DNA from: JALONO01 sp038209965
GTDB taxonomy: Bacteria > Bacteroidota > Bacteroidia > Cytophagales > Thermoflexibacteraceae
DNA: 64,000 nt
Direction of reading: 5' to 3'
Assembly: GCA_038209965.1 (NCBI GenBank)
Contig: JBBQXF010000005.1
Coordinates: forward strand, 19,489 to 83,488
Shown here: positions 33,404 through 44,157 of the stretch, piece by piece
Layout of the letters: every line of letters starts with the position of its first letter
Numbering within the stretch: position 1 is the stretch's first letter
Made by a program: the position numbers and the translations under genes
Notes under the pieces: model-generated
The model's database searches: none
What the model saw: only the letters and a program-made list of their open reading frames with translations
Told to the model about the DNA's origin: nothing

Positions 33404-36400
33404 ATGCCAGAAGTAAAAACATTTAGACTTGGACAAGCCGCTCGCCAATTTGGTGTCACAACCGGTATGCTCTCCGACTTTTTGGCCAAAAAAGGCCATA
33501 AGGTGGTCAATGAACCCAATACCAAAATATCCGGAGAAGAGTATGTGATGGCAGAGAAAGAGTTTGCGGCCGCCACTGCTATAAAAAAAGAAGCTTCTGG
33601 CATTAGCATAGGCAAAACGGCCAACGAGACTATTGTCATCAATTCGGACAACCATTCTTTTCACAAAAAGCGTGAGGAGGAAGAGGAGAACGAGTACATC
33701 AACATAAAGGGGAATTTTTCTCCCCAAACACCCGTAAAGCGCGACGAGCCACGTGTAGAGCGCAAGGAACCGGAAACTATCTCCAACAAACCCTCGGGGC
33801 TCAAAGTGATCGGTACGATCGACTTGAACGCCAAGCGCACCCCGGCTGTTCAGCAGCCCAAAGTGGTGGCCGGAGAGGCGTCGGTGCCCAAGGAAATAGA
33901 AATAGGCGTAGTTGTCGCCACTGAGGAAAAACCACTGAACGCCCCCTTGGTCCACCAAGAGCCGGAAGTGGTCGTTGTTCCACCGGTTGCACCACAGCAG
34001 CCGGTTGTGGCCAAAGTGCTGGTAGAGGAGAAGACGCTGAAAAGTGAGCCAGTCGAGGCGGAAGTAAAAGTTGAAGCAAAAGAAAATGCGCCATTGGTAG
34101 AGAAAGAACCAGTGCTGGTAGAAACTAAACCCGAGGTTCAACGACCACCCAATCCGCAACGTGGGAACCAAAACCGGAACCAAGAGCATCAGCGGAATCA
34201 AGAGCAGCCCCCTCGTAAGGATTTCCAAGCGAAAAAATCGCCCAGCCAACAAGTCCCGCTTCGCGACAAGCCCGAGCTGCTGGTGCCTCCAGTAAAGACC
34301 GCGTCCGTTGTTCCAACGCCGCCCTTGGAGGTCAAGGAAGTGGAGAAAGAGCCCGAGATGGAACTGATCAAAGCCGAAGCCGGAAAACTTCAAGGCTTAA
34401 CAGTTTTGGGCAAAATTGAACTGCCATTGGAGGGCGGCCGCCGTAAACCACAAGCTCCCGGGGCCAAACCAGTAGTCTCCTCTGACGAAAAAGATAAAGC
34501 CAAGCGCAAGCGGAAACGCATCAAGAATGCCCCCGGCAAACCGGTGGATCAAAATGCCGTGACGAACAACAATGGTCAGCAGGGCAACAACAACCAGAAC
34601 CGCCCCAATAACCAGCAGGGCAACAACAACCAGAACCGTCCCAATAATCAGCAGGGCAACAACAACCAGAACCGCCCTGCTAACCAACAAGGGAACAACA
34701 ACCAAAACCGCCCTCCCAACCAACAGGGCAATAACAACCAAAACCGTCCCCCCTACAATCAACAAGGGGGCAATCGGAACGGTCAAGGTGGCAACAACCA
34801 GAACCGGCCCAATAACCAAAACCGGGGGCCGATGCCCCAAAACCGGGTTGGGACAGCACCAGTGGTCAAAGAGGAAATCACTGACAAGGACATACAAGAC
34901 GCGATCAAGAACACTTTGGCACGCTTGAGTGGCAACCGGAACCAGAAAGGACCGGTCAAAAAGCAGATCAAGCGGGGTCGGCGCGATGCCAACAATGCCC
35001 GGATGGAAGCCGACATGTTGCGCGAGCAGGAAGAATCCAAAATCCTGCGCGTGACGGAGTTTATCTCGGCCAACGATTTGGCAACGCTTATGGATGTATC
35101 GGTCAACCTGATCATTTCCAAATGTTTATCGTTCGGGATGTTTGTGGCCATCAACCAACGTCTTGATGCTGAAATAATTACTATTATTGCCGATGAGTTT
35201 GGATTTTCGGTGGAGTTTATCTCGGCCGAACAGGAAACAGCTTTAAATATTGCACAGAAAGAAGATGCGCCCGAGGATTTGGTCTCCCGTGCGCCGATCG
35301 TGACGATCATGGGCCACGTCGACCACGGCAAAACTTCATTGCTCGACTACATACGAAAGGCCAAAGTAGTGGAAGGCGAAGCGGGTGGCATCACCCAGCA
35401 CATCGGGGCCTATGATGTAATGACCAAGAGCGGCAAACGTATTGCGTTTTTGGATACTCCCGGCCACGAAGCTTTCACTGCCATGCGGGCGCGGGGTGCC
35501 AAACTGACTGATGTCGCCATTATCGTGGTGGCTGCTGATGATAGTGTTATGCCCCAAACCATTGAGGCCATCAACCACGCCCAAGTGGCCAACGTACCGA
35601 TGGTTTTCGCTATCAACAAAGTTGACAAGTCCGATGCCCGTCCCGAGAAAATCAAAGAAACGCTCGCCGGGATGAATATTCTGGTGGAAGATTGGGGAGG
35701 TAAATTCCAATCTGAGGACATTTCCGCCAAAAAAGGAATTGGTATCGATGAATTACTAGAGAAGGTATTGCTCGAGGCCGAATTATTGGATTTGAAAGCC
35801 AATCCTAATAAAAATGCCAACGGGACAGTGGTAGAAGCTTTCCTAGATAAGGGCAAGGGATACGTGGCGACCATCATGGTACAAAACGGAACCCTGCGCA
35901 AAGGGGACATCATTTTGGCCGGTGCCCACCAAGGCCGGGTCAAGGCCCTGATGGATCACCGGGGCAAAGTGGTAAAAGAAGCTGGCCCCGCCACTCCGGT
36001 CCAAGTATTGGGCCTCAGCGGTGCGCCGCAAGCCGGTGACAAGTTCAATGTCATGGATACCGAGCGCGAAGCCAAGGAAATTGCTACCAAGCGCGAGCAG
36101 ATCTTGCGCGAGCAGAGCATCCGGGCCACCAAACGGACTACTTTGACCGATATTGGCCGGCGGATTGCCTTGGGCAATTTCAAGCAATTAAACTTGATCG
36201 TCAAAGGCGACGTGGATGGTTCAGTGGAAGCGCTTTCCGACTCATTGCTCAAGTTATCGACCGAAGAAGTGGAAGTGAACATCATTACCAAGGGCGTGGG
36301 CCAAATTTCGGAGAGCGATGTGCTCTTGGCCACTGCCTCGGATGCCATTGTGGTTGGTTTCCAAGTGCGGCCCTCCTCCAATGCCCGCAAGCTCGCGGAT

Positions 36401-36808
36401 CGCGAAGGAGTGGAAATACGCTTGTACTCGATCATCTACAATGTGATCAATGAAGTGAAAGACGCGATGGAAGGTTTATTGGCCCCTACCATCGAAGAAG
36501 TAATCCTTGGCAATGCCGAGGTGCGGGAAGTGTTCAAGATTGCCAAGATTGGCACCGTGGCTGGTTGCTATGTCACCGAGGGAGTCATCAAGCGAAACGC
36601 CAAAGTGCGAGTTGTCCGGGATGGCATCGTGGTTTTTGGTGGGGAGAAAGGCCCCGGCGAGATCGCGGCCCTCAAACGTTACAAAGACGATGTGTCGGAA
36701 GTCAAATCAAGCTACGAGTGTGGTCTGAGTGTGAAGAACTTCAACGATATTCGCTTGGGCGATATTATCGAGACCTTTGAAGAAAAAGAAGTTAAGCGCA
36801 AGCTCTAA
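33404..36808 (+). CDS. infB: translation initiation factor IF-2
   Basis: IF2 is the GTPase that brings initiator tRNA to the ribosome. The protein is 1134 residues, longer than most. Residues 1-50 are an IF2 N-domain ([19 protein letters not shown]). A long Pro/Glu/Val/Lys-rich linker (about 100-385) follows, then an Asn/Gln-rich 12-residue repeat region (about 390-475). A second IF2 N-domain lies before the GTPase domain. The G1 motif GHVDHGKT starts at residue 637, with DTPGHE, NKVDK and the translation-factor domains after it. In most bacteria infB follows rimP-nusA; here those are about 24 kb away on the other strand. A terminator follows. Confidence 0.97.
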   Translation: MPEVKTFRLGQAARQFGVTTGMLSDFLAKKGHKVVNEPNTKISGEEYVMAEKEFAAATAIKKEASGISIGKTANETIVINSDNHSFHKKREEEEENEYINIKGNFSPQTPVKRDEPRVERKEPETISNKPSGLKVIGTIDLNAKRTPAVQQPKVVAGEASVPKEIEIGVVVATEEKPLNAPLVHQEPEVVVVPPVAPQQPVVAKVLVEEKTLKSEPVEAEVKVEAKENAPLVEKEPVLVETKPEVQRPPNPQRGNQNRNQEHQRNQEQPPRKDFQAKKSPSQQVPLRDKPELLVPPVKTASVVPTPPLEVKEVEKEPEMELIKAEAGKLQGLTVLGKIELPLEGGRRKPQAPGAKPVVSSDEKDKAKRKRKRIKNAPGKPVDQNAVTNNNGQQGNNNQNRPNNQQGNNNQNRPNNQQGNNNQNRPANQQGNNNQNRPPNQQGNNNQNRPPYNQQGGNRNGQGGNNQNRPNNQNRGPMPQNRVGTAPVVKEEITDKDIQDAIKNTLARLSGNRNQKGPVKKQIKRGRRDANNARMEADMLREQEESKILRVTEFISANDLATLMDVSVNLIISKCLSFGMFVAINQRLDAEIITIIADEFGFSVEFISAEQETALNIAQKEDAPEDLVSRAPIVTIMGHVDHGKTSLLDYIRKAKVVEGEAGGITQHIGAYDVMTKSGKRIAFLDTPGHEAFTAMRARGAKLTDVAIIVVAADDSVMPQTIEAINHAQVANVPMVFAINKVDKSDARPEKIKETLAGMNILVEDWGGKFQSEDISAKKGIGIDELLEKVLLEAELLDLKANPNKNANGTVVEAFLDKGKGYVATIMVQNGTLRKGDIILAGAHQGRVKALMDHRGKVVKEAGPATPVQVLGLSGAPQAGDKFNVMDTEREAKEIATKREQILREQSIRATKRTTLTDIGRRIALGNFKQLNLIVKGDVDGSVEALSDSLLKLSTEEVEVNIITKGVGQISESDVLLATASDAIVVGFQVRPSSNARKLADREGVEIRLYSIIYNVINEVKDAMEGLLAPTIEEVILGNAEVREVFKIAKIGTVAGCYVTEGVIKRNAKVRVVRDGIVVFGGEKGPGEIAALKRYKDDVSEVKSSYECGLSVKNFNDIRLGDIIETFEEKEVKRKL
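34577..34770 (+). repeat. 36-bp in-frame tandem repeat inside infB
   Basis: Units starting with CAGCAG or CAACAA lie at 34577, 34613, 34649, 34685 and 34721 (36 bases apart), with a 39-base step to 34760. Each encodes [10 protein letters not shown] plus two residues. Third-position differences between units (CAGCAG versus CAACAA) show that the repeat has been kept for some time at protein level. It extends the disordered linker of IF2. Confidence 0.9.
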
Positions 36809-36850
36809 GTTTTTGCCCCTTGTTGCGGGCAAGTTCAATCCAAAGATAAG

Positions 36851-36882
36851 TAGGTTGGCTGCGTGCCAGCCTATTTTTTTTG
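36851..36882 (+). terminator. intrinsic terminator of infB
   Basis: TAGGTTGGC (36851-36859) pairs with GCCAGCCTA (36865-36873), with one G-T pair and loop TGCGT, followed by a run of eight T. It lies 43 bases after the infB stop codon. Confidence 0.9.
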
Positions 36883-37082
36883 GCTTTTCCCAGTTACCAA
36901 TTGATCTGGGGTTGCCCATTTTGGGGACATTGCGGCAAATGGATCGTGTAATTCAGGCTTGGAATGGCAAAAAAAGCCCGATCTCGGCCGATCGCCAATT
37001 TAAATTTTTGAAATCCCAAAAAATATCTCCAAATTAAGCCCAGTTTATCCGAAGACACTCCAAAACACTTGACAGCATTATT

Positions 37083-39059
37083 ATGGGCGACCTACGAGTA
37101 AGATTAGCCAAGACACCTGCCGACCTCAACCTCTTTACCCGCTATCTGCTCCGCGATATTGAGGCGATGGACAAAATGTTAAAAGACGGTTGGTTTGAGA
37201 CCGACACCATACGCATTGGGGCCGAGCAAGAAATGTGCATTGTGGACAGTCACGGCAAACCCGCCCCAGTCAATATACAACTATTGGAGCGGCTGAAGCA
37301 CCCCAATTTCGTTACCGAATTGGCCAAGTTCAACATTGAGGCCAATGTGCCGCCACTTACTTTTACCGGCAATTGCTTTTCAGAGCTCGAGAGTGGCTTG
37401 GTGGGGATGCTCCACTCACTCAAAGAAGCCATGAAAGATACCGATGCCGGTATTGTACTGACCGGGATTTTGCCCACCATCCGCAAGTTTGACCTCAATA
37501 TGGAGAACCTGACCCCGGTGGATCGGTACTATTCGCTCATGGAGGCCATTAACATACTCCGGGGCAATCGCTACGAAGTGCGGATCGAAGGGCTGGACGA
37601 GTTGAATGTGATCGTGGACTCGGCTTTGATCGAGGCCTGCAACACCAGCTTTCAGGTGCATTTGCAGATCAAGCCCGAAGAATTTGTCCAGAAGTACAAT
37701 ATCGCCCAGGCCATTGCGGCGCCGGTATTGGCCTTGGGCACCAACTCGCCGATGCTGTTCGGCAAGCGGCTCTGGAGCGAAACACGGATCGCGTTGTTCC
37801 GGCAGTCCATCGATACGCGCATTGCTTCCGAGCACCTGCGCGAGCGCAGTCCCCGGGTCACTTTTGGCAACCAATGGCTCAAGGGATCGCTTTTGGACAT
37901 GTACAAAGAAGACATCATGCGGTTCCGGGTCATTTTTATGGCCGATATCGAAGAAGATGTGCTTGAATGTGTCAAAAATGGTATCACCCCGCGCCTCCGC
38001 GCCCTCAATATCCATAACTCGACCGTTTATCGGTGGAACCGGCCTTGTTACGGCATCAGCCCCAACGGCAAGCCCCATTTGCGGATCGAGAACCGGGTGC
38101 TCCCCTCGGGGCCATCGGTGGTGGACGAAGTGGCCAACTCCGCGTTCTGGATCGGGCTGATGAACGGCTTGGAGGATGTGTATGGCGATATTACCAAACG
38201 CATGGATTTTGACGATGCCAAGTCCAATTTCTTTGTGGCCTCCCGCACTGGATTGGGCTCCAAATTCAATTGGGTGGACGGCAAGAAAATCATTGACATG
38301 GATCTCATTCGCCATGAACTCATCCCCATTGCCCGGGAAGGGTTGAAGAAAGCCAATATTGACAAGGCCGACATTGACAAGTATTTGGGCATCATCGAGG
38401 CCCGCAATGAAAGTGGCACGAGCGGTTCGCGGTGGATCCTCAATTCCTACTCCAAGCTGATCAAAGAAACCACCAAAGAGGAAGCGACCACGGCCATTAC
38501 CTGCGCCATGATGAAAAACATTGACATCAATCAGCCGGTGCATACTTGGAAAGAGGCCAGCGTGAGCGACATTGCCGAGTATGAACCTTCGTCGCTGATG
38601 GTGGAGGAATTTATGACCACTGATTTGTTTACTGTCAATAAAGATGATTTGCCTGAACTAAGTGCTGATATTATTGACTGGCAGCGCATTCGCTACATGC
38701 CCGTGGAGGACTCCGAAGGCCACCTGATCGGCTTGATTTCGTCCCGCGCTCTGCTGCGGCACTTCCTCAGCAAGTCGCGCAACGGGTTGGATCACGAAGT
38801 ACGGATCGAGGATCTGATGATCAAGGATCCGATCACTGTCACCCCCCAGACTCCGATCCGGGAAGCAATGGCCCTGATGGGTTCCAAAAAAGTGGGCTGT
38901 CTGCCCGTAGTGAGCAACCACAGTTTGGTTGGCATCATTACTGAAGCCAATTTTCTCAATATTACCGAAAGCCTGCTCAAGCGGTTGGCTGAAAAAAAAC
39001 AGAAGAAAGACAAAGACAAAGCCGACAAAAAAACGGTGGAGGATAAAAAAGAGGCTTAA
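37083..39059 (+). CDS. GCS2-type carboxylate-amine ligase fused to a CBS domain pair
   Basis: A 658-residue fusion. Residues about 1-480 resemble the glutamate-cysteine ligase GCS2/YbdK family: IGAEQEMCIVD near residue 45 (metal/ATP Glu), FNIEANVPP, a central TSFQVHLQ, and IENRVLPSGPS. Residues about 500-640 contain two CBS motifs (VEEFMTTDLFTV to LIGLISSRALLRHF, then IEDLMIKDPITV to LVGIITEANFL), which usually bind adenine nucleotides and regulate activity. The tail is Lys/Asp-rich. It probably makes a gamma-glutamyl or other amide bond under nucleotide control; the amine substrate is unknown. ATG 37083 is the only good start. A terminator follows. Confidence 0.85.
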   Translation: MGDLRVRLAKTPADLNLFTRYLLRDIEAMDKMLKDGWFETDTIRIGAEQEMCIVDSHGKPAPVNIQLLERLKHPNFVTELAKFNIEANVPPLTFTGNCFSELESGLVGMLHSLKEAMKDTDAGIVLTGILPTIRKFDLNMENLTPVDRYYSLMEAINILRGNRYEVRIEGLDELNVIVDSALIEACNTSFQVHLQIKPEEFVQKYNIAQAIAAPVLALGTNSPMLFGKRLWSETRIALFRQSIDTRIASEHLRERSPRVTFGNQWLKGSLLDMYKEDIMRFRVIFMADIEEDVLECVKNGITPRLRALNIHNSTVYRWNRPCYGISPNGKPHLRIENRVLPSGPSVVDEVANSAFWIGLMNGLEDVYGDITKRMDFDDAKSNFFVASRTGLGSKFNWVDGKKIIDMDLIRHELIPIAREGLKKANIDKADIDKYLGIIEARNESGTSGSRWILNSYSKLIKETTKEEATTAITCAMMKNIDINQPVHTWKEASVSDIAEYEPSSLMVEEFMTTDLFTVNKDDLPELSADIIDWQRIRYMPVEDSEGHLIGLISSRALLRHFLSKSRNGLDHEVRIEDLMIKDPITVTPQTPIREAMALMGSKKVGCLPVVSNHSLVGIITEANFLNITESLLKRLAEKKQKKDKDKADKKTVEDKKEA

Positions 39060-39105
39060 TCGCCAACCAGCACCTCGGGCTTACCCCCGCTGGCCAAGCC
39101 AAGAC

Positions 39106-39133
39106 AAAAAGTCCCCGGCAACGGGGACTTTTT
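39106..39133. terminator. bidirectional intrinsic terminator
   Basis: AAAAAGTCCCCG (39106-39117) pairs perfectly with CGGGGACTTTTT (39122-39133) around a GCAA tetraloop. It ends the GCS2-CBS gene. Confidence 0.95.
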
Positions 39134-39196
39134 ATTTTCCCAACAGCCTGCCGGAAACTTTAACAAAAATAAACAGCCAACCCGGACCTTTTTGGC

Positions 39197-39204
39197 TAAT
39201 TTTG
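39197..39204 (+). promoter_or_regulatory. -7 promoter element of the OstA-like gene
   Basis: TAATTTTG lies 31 bases before ATG 39236. A -33 TTG at the usual distance is not present. Confidence 0.5.
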
Positions 39205-39235
39205 CGTTTCCCCTGTCAATGGAACTTAGCCCGGT

Positions 39236-41173
39236 ATGAACCAAGTACTTTGCCCCAAGCTGTTTTTCCTATCGTTGTTAATGTTGGTTTCCCAAGTGGC
39301 CGTTGCCCAGCAGCCCACCCCGGTGCCCGAAAAGAAGCAACTGGTGGAACTGTTGCCCGGGGCGGGCGTGCTGATCGGAGATACGCTGCGCGGCGAGAAC
39401 ATCCGCAAGGTAAAGCGCGACACCGTGCCGGGGGCACTGCAGGTCAAATTTAAGCAGGGATTGACCCAGATGTATTGCGACAGTGCCATCCAATTTCCCC
39501 GGCGCAATTTGCTCGAGGCTTTTGGGCACATCATTTTGATCGATGCCGACAGCACAGTAGTCACCGGTGACAGCCTGTTTTACGACGGCAACACCCGCAT
39601 GGCCCGTCTGCGGGGCAATGTGGTGCTCACCGACCGCGAAAAAATCGTGACAACCAACCACCTCAACTATAATCTGAGCAGCCGGATGGCCAGTTATTAC
39701 GGTGGCGGGACCGTCCGCAATGACAGTTCCACCCTGGTGAGCCAAGTGGGCTATTACAACACGCTGACCAAAGTGGCCAATTTTCGAAAAAATGTCCGCT
39801 ACCTCAGCCCCGGCACTGAGCTGGAGGCCGATACCCTCACCTACCTGACCCGCGAGGGCTTGGTCAGGTTCAACTCCCGCACCAAGATCCGCACCCGCAA
39901 CGGCTTTGTCATCGCCGATGGGGGCGAGTACAACGAAACTTTGGGCACTTCCAAGTTCAAGGGCCGGGCCAAGATCGAGACAGCCGATTACATTATCGGC
40001 GGTGACTTTTTGGATTACGACAAGGTGACGGAGAAGGGATTGGCCAAAAAAAATGTGGAGTTTTATGGCAAAAAAGACAACATTACCGTGCTCGGCGATT
40101 TGGGCAAGCACGATGGATTGATCGAGCGTACCGAGGTATATGGCAACGCCGTGCTGATCAGCCCGCCCCGAACGGGAATCGATACCCTGTTCATTTCGGC
40201 CGACACCTTGATCACCTACAAAGAAAAATCGGGGGTGGACAGCCTGCCCGATCGCAAGTTTCTCATTGGCTACCGCAACGTGAAAGCCTACCAGACCGAT
40301 TTCCGATCCACTTCGGACTCAATTGGTTATTTTCTCAATGACTCGATTATCAATTTTTATCAAGATCCCGTTATTTGGTCCAAGGGGTCGCAACTGGTGG
40401 CCCAGCACATCGATGTCAAAATGAAGAATGGCAAGATCGACGTGATGAACCTCAATGAAAAAGCTTTTATTACTTCGTTGGATACCACCAAAAATTTCAA
40501 CCAAACCCGTGGGCGGCAAATCAAAGCGCACTTTCGGCAAGGAACGATCAACCGGGTGGAAGTAAAAGGCAATGGCGAGAGTCTTTACCATGCCTTGGAA
40601 CAGGACACCCTCGTGACCGGGCTGAACTATATCAAGTGCAGCGAAATGAAGATCATTTTCAATGACTCAAGTCAACTGTCCGAGATCATGTTTTATCAAC
40701 AACCGGATGGCAAATTTATCCCGCCCCACGAGTGGAATCCCCAAAATACCCGGTTGGAAACCTTCAATTGGCGGGTGGAAGAACAGCCCACCAAGGGGGA
40801 GGTGCTGGGCATCCACGTCGGCAACCGCTACAAGAGTGGCGAATTGGTCGGGGCCAAGTTGGTGATTGATGATTTTTTCCAAGTCTTTCAAAAAGCCAAA
40901 ACCTTGATTTTCTACAAGCAAAATGCGGTTGTGGCTGACCTCAAAGCGGCATTTGTGGTTCAGGTCTATCCCAAGGACAAAAATGACATTTCCATCGAGC
41001 GGCGCAAGGCCGGGTTTGAGGATTTGGGATTTAGCTTCCCCGCCGATGGCTTGCAAAATGGTACGGCCAAACACAGCCTGCCGCTGCCAAGTTATAAAAT
41101 TGCCCGGATTGTGATTGGCCAACGCAGCGAAAACAAGCAAGCGAACTGGCAAAAAATCTATATTGTCAAATAG
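39236..41173 (+). CDS. OstA-like (LptA/LptD-N related) LPS transport protein
   Basis: A 645-residue periplasmic or outer-membrane-associated protein. A signal peptide (residues 1-24, ending VAVAQQ) is followed by many short beta-strand repeats of the OstA/LptA jelly-roll type: YCDSAIQFPRRNLLEAFG, DSTVVTGDSLFYDG, ARLRGNVVLTD, LTYLTREGLVRF. The family carries LPS or lipid A across the periplasm. This long Bacteroidota form, usually annotated OstA-like, contains two OstA regions and a C-terminal part that is not barrel-like. No lptB/lptC genes are adjacent. The gene is followed about 90 bases later by the PP2C gene on the same strand. Confidence 0.85.
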   Translation: MNQVLCPKLFFLSLLMLVSQVAVAQQPTPVPEKKQLVELLPGAGVLIGDTLRGENIRKVKRDTVPGALQVKFKQGLTQMYCDSAIQFPRRNLLEAFGHIILIDADSTVVTGDSLFYDGNTRMARLRGNVVLTDREKIVTTNHLNYNLSSRMASYYGGGTVRNDSSTLVSQVGYYNTLTKVANFRKNVRYLSPGTELEADTLTYLTREGLVRFNSRTKIRTRNGFVIADGGEYNETLGTSKFKGRAKIETADYIIGGDFLDYDKVTEKGLAKKNVEFYGKKDNITVLGDLGKHDGLIERTEVYGNAVLISPPRTGIDTLFISADTLITYKEKSGVDSLPDRKFLIGYRNVKAYQTDFRSTSDSIGYFLNDSIINFYQDPVIWSKGSQLVAQHIDVKMKNGKIDVMNLNEKAFITSLDTTKNFNQTRGRQIKAHFRQGTINRVEVKGNGESLYHALEQDTLVTGLNYIKCSEMKIIFNDSSQLSEIMFYQQPDGKFIPPHEWNPQNTRLETFNWRVEEQPTKGEVLGIHVGNRYKSGELVGAKLVIDDFFQVFQKAKTLIFYKQNAVVADLKAAFVVQVYPKDKNDISIERRKAGFEDLGFSFPADGLQNGTAKHSLPLPSYKIARIVIGQRSENKQANWQKIYIVK

Positions 41174-41266
41174 CGATTACCTGACCAAGCTTGCTTTGCT
41201 TGGCCGGTCGATCTTTTTCCCACTTTCCCCCTATCTTGCACAGATTCTACTTCTTTGCTGCACCTT

Positions 41267-42490
41267 ATGGATTCACATTCAGCCGAATACCTGCTGCAAG
41301 TCCGCGAGCTACAACTCAACTCCCTTTTTGAATTGATCAAATCGATCAATGAAAATGCTTCCGAGGATGATTTGTACAAAATATACAAATTTATCATTCA
41401 TTCAATCCATAAAATTGATAGACTAGCACTTTTTGTCAAAGAAGATGATTGGATCTACAAAGTAGGCTATGGCAACAAAGCCCAGTTGGCTGATCTGGGC
41501 TTGCCGCCCCAAGTGCTGGCTTTTCGCGAAACCCACCAGATAACTAGTCAGGATGAGTTGGGCCATTGCGCCGAGTTTGACACCTTGATCCCTATCAAGC
41601 ACAAAGGCCAAGTGCTGGCCTACGTGTTGATTGGCCAGCCCGAACGGATAGATGCCCACGATTTGGATTTTGTTGCTACCCTGAGCAATATTATCATCGT
41701 GGCCATTGAGAACAAAAAACTGGTGCGCAAGCAAGTGTTGCAAGAAATAATGGATCAGCAACTGAGCATTGCCAAAGATGTACAAACCTTGCTGTTTCCC
41801 AAACGACTGCCCTATGATGACCGGCTGCGGGTGGTGGCCAGCTACCTCCCCCATCACTCGGTCGGCGGCGATTATTACGATTTTTTGGAGATCAACCGCG
41901 ATCGTTTTCTGCTTTGCGTGGCTGATGTGTCGGGCAAAGGGGTGCCAGCGGCCATTTTGATGTCCAATTTTCAGGCCGCGCTGCGAATTTTGGTTCGTCA
42001 GCACTCCTCCCTCCAACAAATTGTGGAGGAACTAAACGATCTGATCATGGTCAATTCGCAAGGTGAAAATTATATTACAGCTTTTTTTGCGGAGTACGAT
42101 TTTCGCTACCGAACGATGACCTACATCAACGCGGGCCACAATCCCCCGTTTATGCTCACTCCCGATGGGCAGATCCGCTCCCTGAGCGAGGGCACTACCA
42201 TTTTGGGCGGTTTTGCCCAACTGCCCTTTTTGCAAATCCAGACCATCAACAACTTGGGCAGTTTCCTCTTCTTTGGTTTCACCGATGGATTTATCGAGAC
42301 CTACAACGATGCTGGCGAGGCATTGGGCGTGGAACAGTTGATGGAATTTGTGATCCAAAACCAGCATTTGGATCAAAAAATACTGCATGAAAGGCTGATT
42401 CGCCACCTCATCCAGTTCAAGGGCAAACAGGCCTATGTCGATGACATTACGCTGCTGTCCTGCCGGGTGACCAATAAAGGAGTACGGTAA
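41267..42490 (+). CDS. GAF-containing PP2C-type (SpoIIE/RsbU-like) serine phosphatase
   Basis: A 407-residue cytoplasmic phosphatase. Residues about 15-155 form a GAF-like sensor domain, about 160-180 a linker helix (QQLSIAKDVQTLLFP), and about 190-400 the SpoIIE-type PP2C domain. The latter has VGGDYYDF, VADVSGKGVPAA, TYINAGHNPP and FFGFTDGFIET, with the metal-binding aspartates present. Such proteins dephosphorylate anti-sigma-antagonist proteins in partner-switching systems, but no STAS or HATPase partner is adjacent. The ATG at 41267 is used rather than the frame start at 41255. Confidence 0.92.
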   Translation: MDSHSAEYLLQVRELQLNSLFELIKSINENASEDDLYKIYKFIIHSIHKIDRLALFVKEDDWIYKVGYGNKAQLADLGLPPQVLAFRETHQITSQDELGHCAEFDTLIPIKHKGQVLAYVLIGQPERIDAHDLDFVATLSNIIIVAIENKKLVRKQVLQEIMDQQLSIAKDVQTLLFPKRLPYDDRLRVVASYLPHHSVGGDYYDFLEINRDRFLLCVADVSGKGVPAAILMSNFQAALRILVRQHSSLQQIVEELNDLIMVNSQGENYITAFFAEYDFRYRTMTYINAGHNPPFMLTPDGQIRSLSEGTTILGGFAQLPFLQIQTINNLGSFLFFGFTDGFIETYNDAGEALGVEQLMEFVIQNQHLDQKILHERLIRHLIQFKGKQAYVDDITLLSCRVTNKGVR

Positions 42491-43072
42491 GTCCAGCTTA
42501 GCTATACTCACTGTATATCAGTAGGTTAGCCGGTATATTTAAGTAGGCAAATCATTGGAAAAGAATTACATTTTGTTTAAGTTTACAAAATGGATAAGTG
42601 ATGGGCTATCCAGTTTTAGCTATTGCAAACAAAGTAATAGCCGATACTGATGGAAGCAAAAGCGAAGTAATTTCTAACTTGAAACTGCAGAAATTAAGAT
42701 ACTGCTTGCAAAGGTTTCTATAATGCCGTAGGCTGAACATTTGGTAGAAGGTAGCCACGGAAATGGATATGACATTCTTGGATCCGGCGCAAATTTACAC
42801 GCAGCCGGGCAGGGTTTTGGGATTGTTGAGATAGAGTACTATTCGATAATCAATTACCTTTAAAATATTGTCCCAGGACTGCCTTCGTTTTAGTGCAGTA
42901 TCAAAAAAAGAATGGCCAACAAAATAAAATAAAAATTCCTATTGAAAATAAAAGTGAAATAAACCGTCCAATCCTTCGTTTTGAACGTTTGTAATCTGTG
43001 CTTCAAAGCGATTGCAAGTTTTAGGCAGATTTTATTGAGATAGTAAAAAAATTATTTAAATAACTCAAATTT
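42491..43072. other. AT-rich intergenic region, no supported gene
   Basis: 582 bases between the PP2C gene and the OmpA-family gene. It is AT-richer than the preceding genes. I find no open frame, hairpin or repeat that I can support; it may be decayed sequence. Confidence 0.5.
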
Positions 43073-44149
43073 ATGAAGGCATTCGTTCTATTAATGTGTC
43101 TTATTTTAGCCATTGTTGATTGCGCCGCGCAAACCAATGAAGATGTAGGGAACATTGGTTTTAAACGAGGGGATAAAATTATTTTTACTGACAATTTTAG
43201 CAAAGATGCCATTGGAGATTTTCCGGCTAAGTGGGGCAGTACGCAAGGCGGGGAGATTAAAAAAATAACTGGGTTTGAGGAAAAATTTCTAAAAGTACCC
43301 GGCGGAAGCATCATTAACTTGCAACTGGGCAAGCCATTGCCGGAAGACTTTACTTTAGACTATGACATGGTGTTACCGGCTGAAGTAGGCACGGTAGTTC
43401 CCTCCATTTGCTTTGGTGAAACGTTAGAAAAGCCGGGTATTATCCTAACACCACGAAAAGGTTTACAATTAACGGTGATACGTACTGGTAGGAAGGGTTT
43501 CAGCGATCGGATTTTGTACGGCAGTGGTGGTGGTGCACTAAACAAAATCGACTACGTGGCAGCTACCGATAAAAAAATACACGTTGGTTTTATGGTAAAT
43601 GGTAGCCGCATTCGCATGTATGTTGACGGCAAAAAAATGCTTGACTTACCTACACAATTTATCAATAGCTTTCGCAAAAATATTTACTTATCCAGCCCGA
43701 CCAATGGATGGGCAGAAACCAAAACAGGCTATTTTTATGCCACCAATTTTATGCTTGCCGAAACTGGCAAAGATGCCCGGAGCCAAGTTGTAAAAGATTT
43801 GTTTGAAAATGGCGAAGCAAGTACTACTGCTATTCAATTTAAAGTAAATAGTGATGCCATCCTTGCCGAAAGTGACCTAGTCATTAACGAATTAGTAACC
43901 GGGATGAAAGCAAATGCGGCGGTTACTATTAAAATCATCGGCCATACGGACAGTGATGGAGACGCAGTTAAAAACATGGAACTGAGCAAGAAAAGGGCCA
44001 ATGCCGTGAAAATGAAAATGGTGAGTTTGGGCATTGCGCAGAACCGCATCACCACCGACGGAGAGGGCGAAAGTAATCCAATTGCCGACAATGCAACTGC
44101 CGAAGGCAAAGCCCAAAACCGACGGGTAGTATTTATGAAAACCAACTAA
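43073..44149 (+). CDS. OmpA-family outer membrane protein
   Basis: A 358-residue exported protein. The signal peptide (residues 1-20) ends CAAQ. The middle part (about 35-235) looks like a concanavalin/laminin-G-type beta sandwich. The C-terminal 110 residues form an OmpA peptidoglycan-binding domain with IKIIGHTDSDGD, ELSKKRANAVK and a final NRRVVF. It should link the outer membrane or a surface complex to peptidoglycan. The gene is AT-rich and is followed eight bases after its stop codon by a small lipoprotein gene, so the two are probably cotranscribed. Confidence 0.88.
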   Translation: MKAFVLLMCLILAIVDCAAQTNEDVGNIGFKRGDKIIFTDNFSKDAIGDFPAKWGSTQGGEIKKITGFEEKFLKVPGGSIINLQLGKPLPEDFTLDYDMVLPAEVGTVVPSICFGETLEKPGIILTPRKGLQLTVIRTGRKGFSDRILYGSGGGALNKIDYVAATDKKIHVGFMVNGSRIRMYVDGKKMLDLPTQFINSFRKNIYLSSPTNGWAETKTGYFYATNFMLAETGKDARSQVVKDLFENGEASTTAIQFKVNSDAILAESDLVINELVTGMKANAAVTIKIIGHTDSDGDAVKNMELSKKRANAVKMKMVSLGIAQNRITTDGEGESNPIADNATAEGKAQNRRVVFMKTN

Positions 44150-44157
44150 GGAACAAG

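Noticed and set aside
36809..37082. Riboswitch upstream of the GCS2-CBS gene
   Set aside because: After the infB terminator I see no paired structure or conserved core that would support one.
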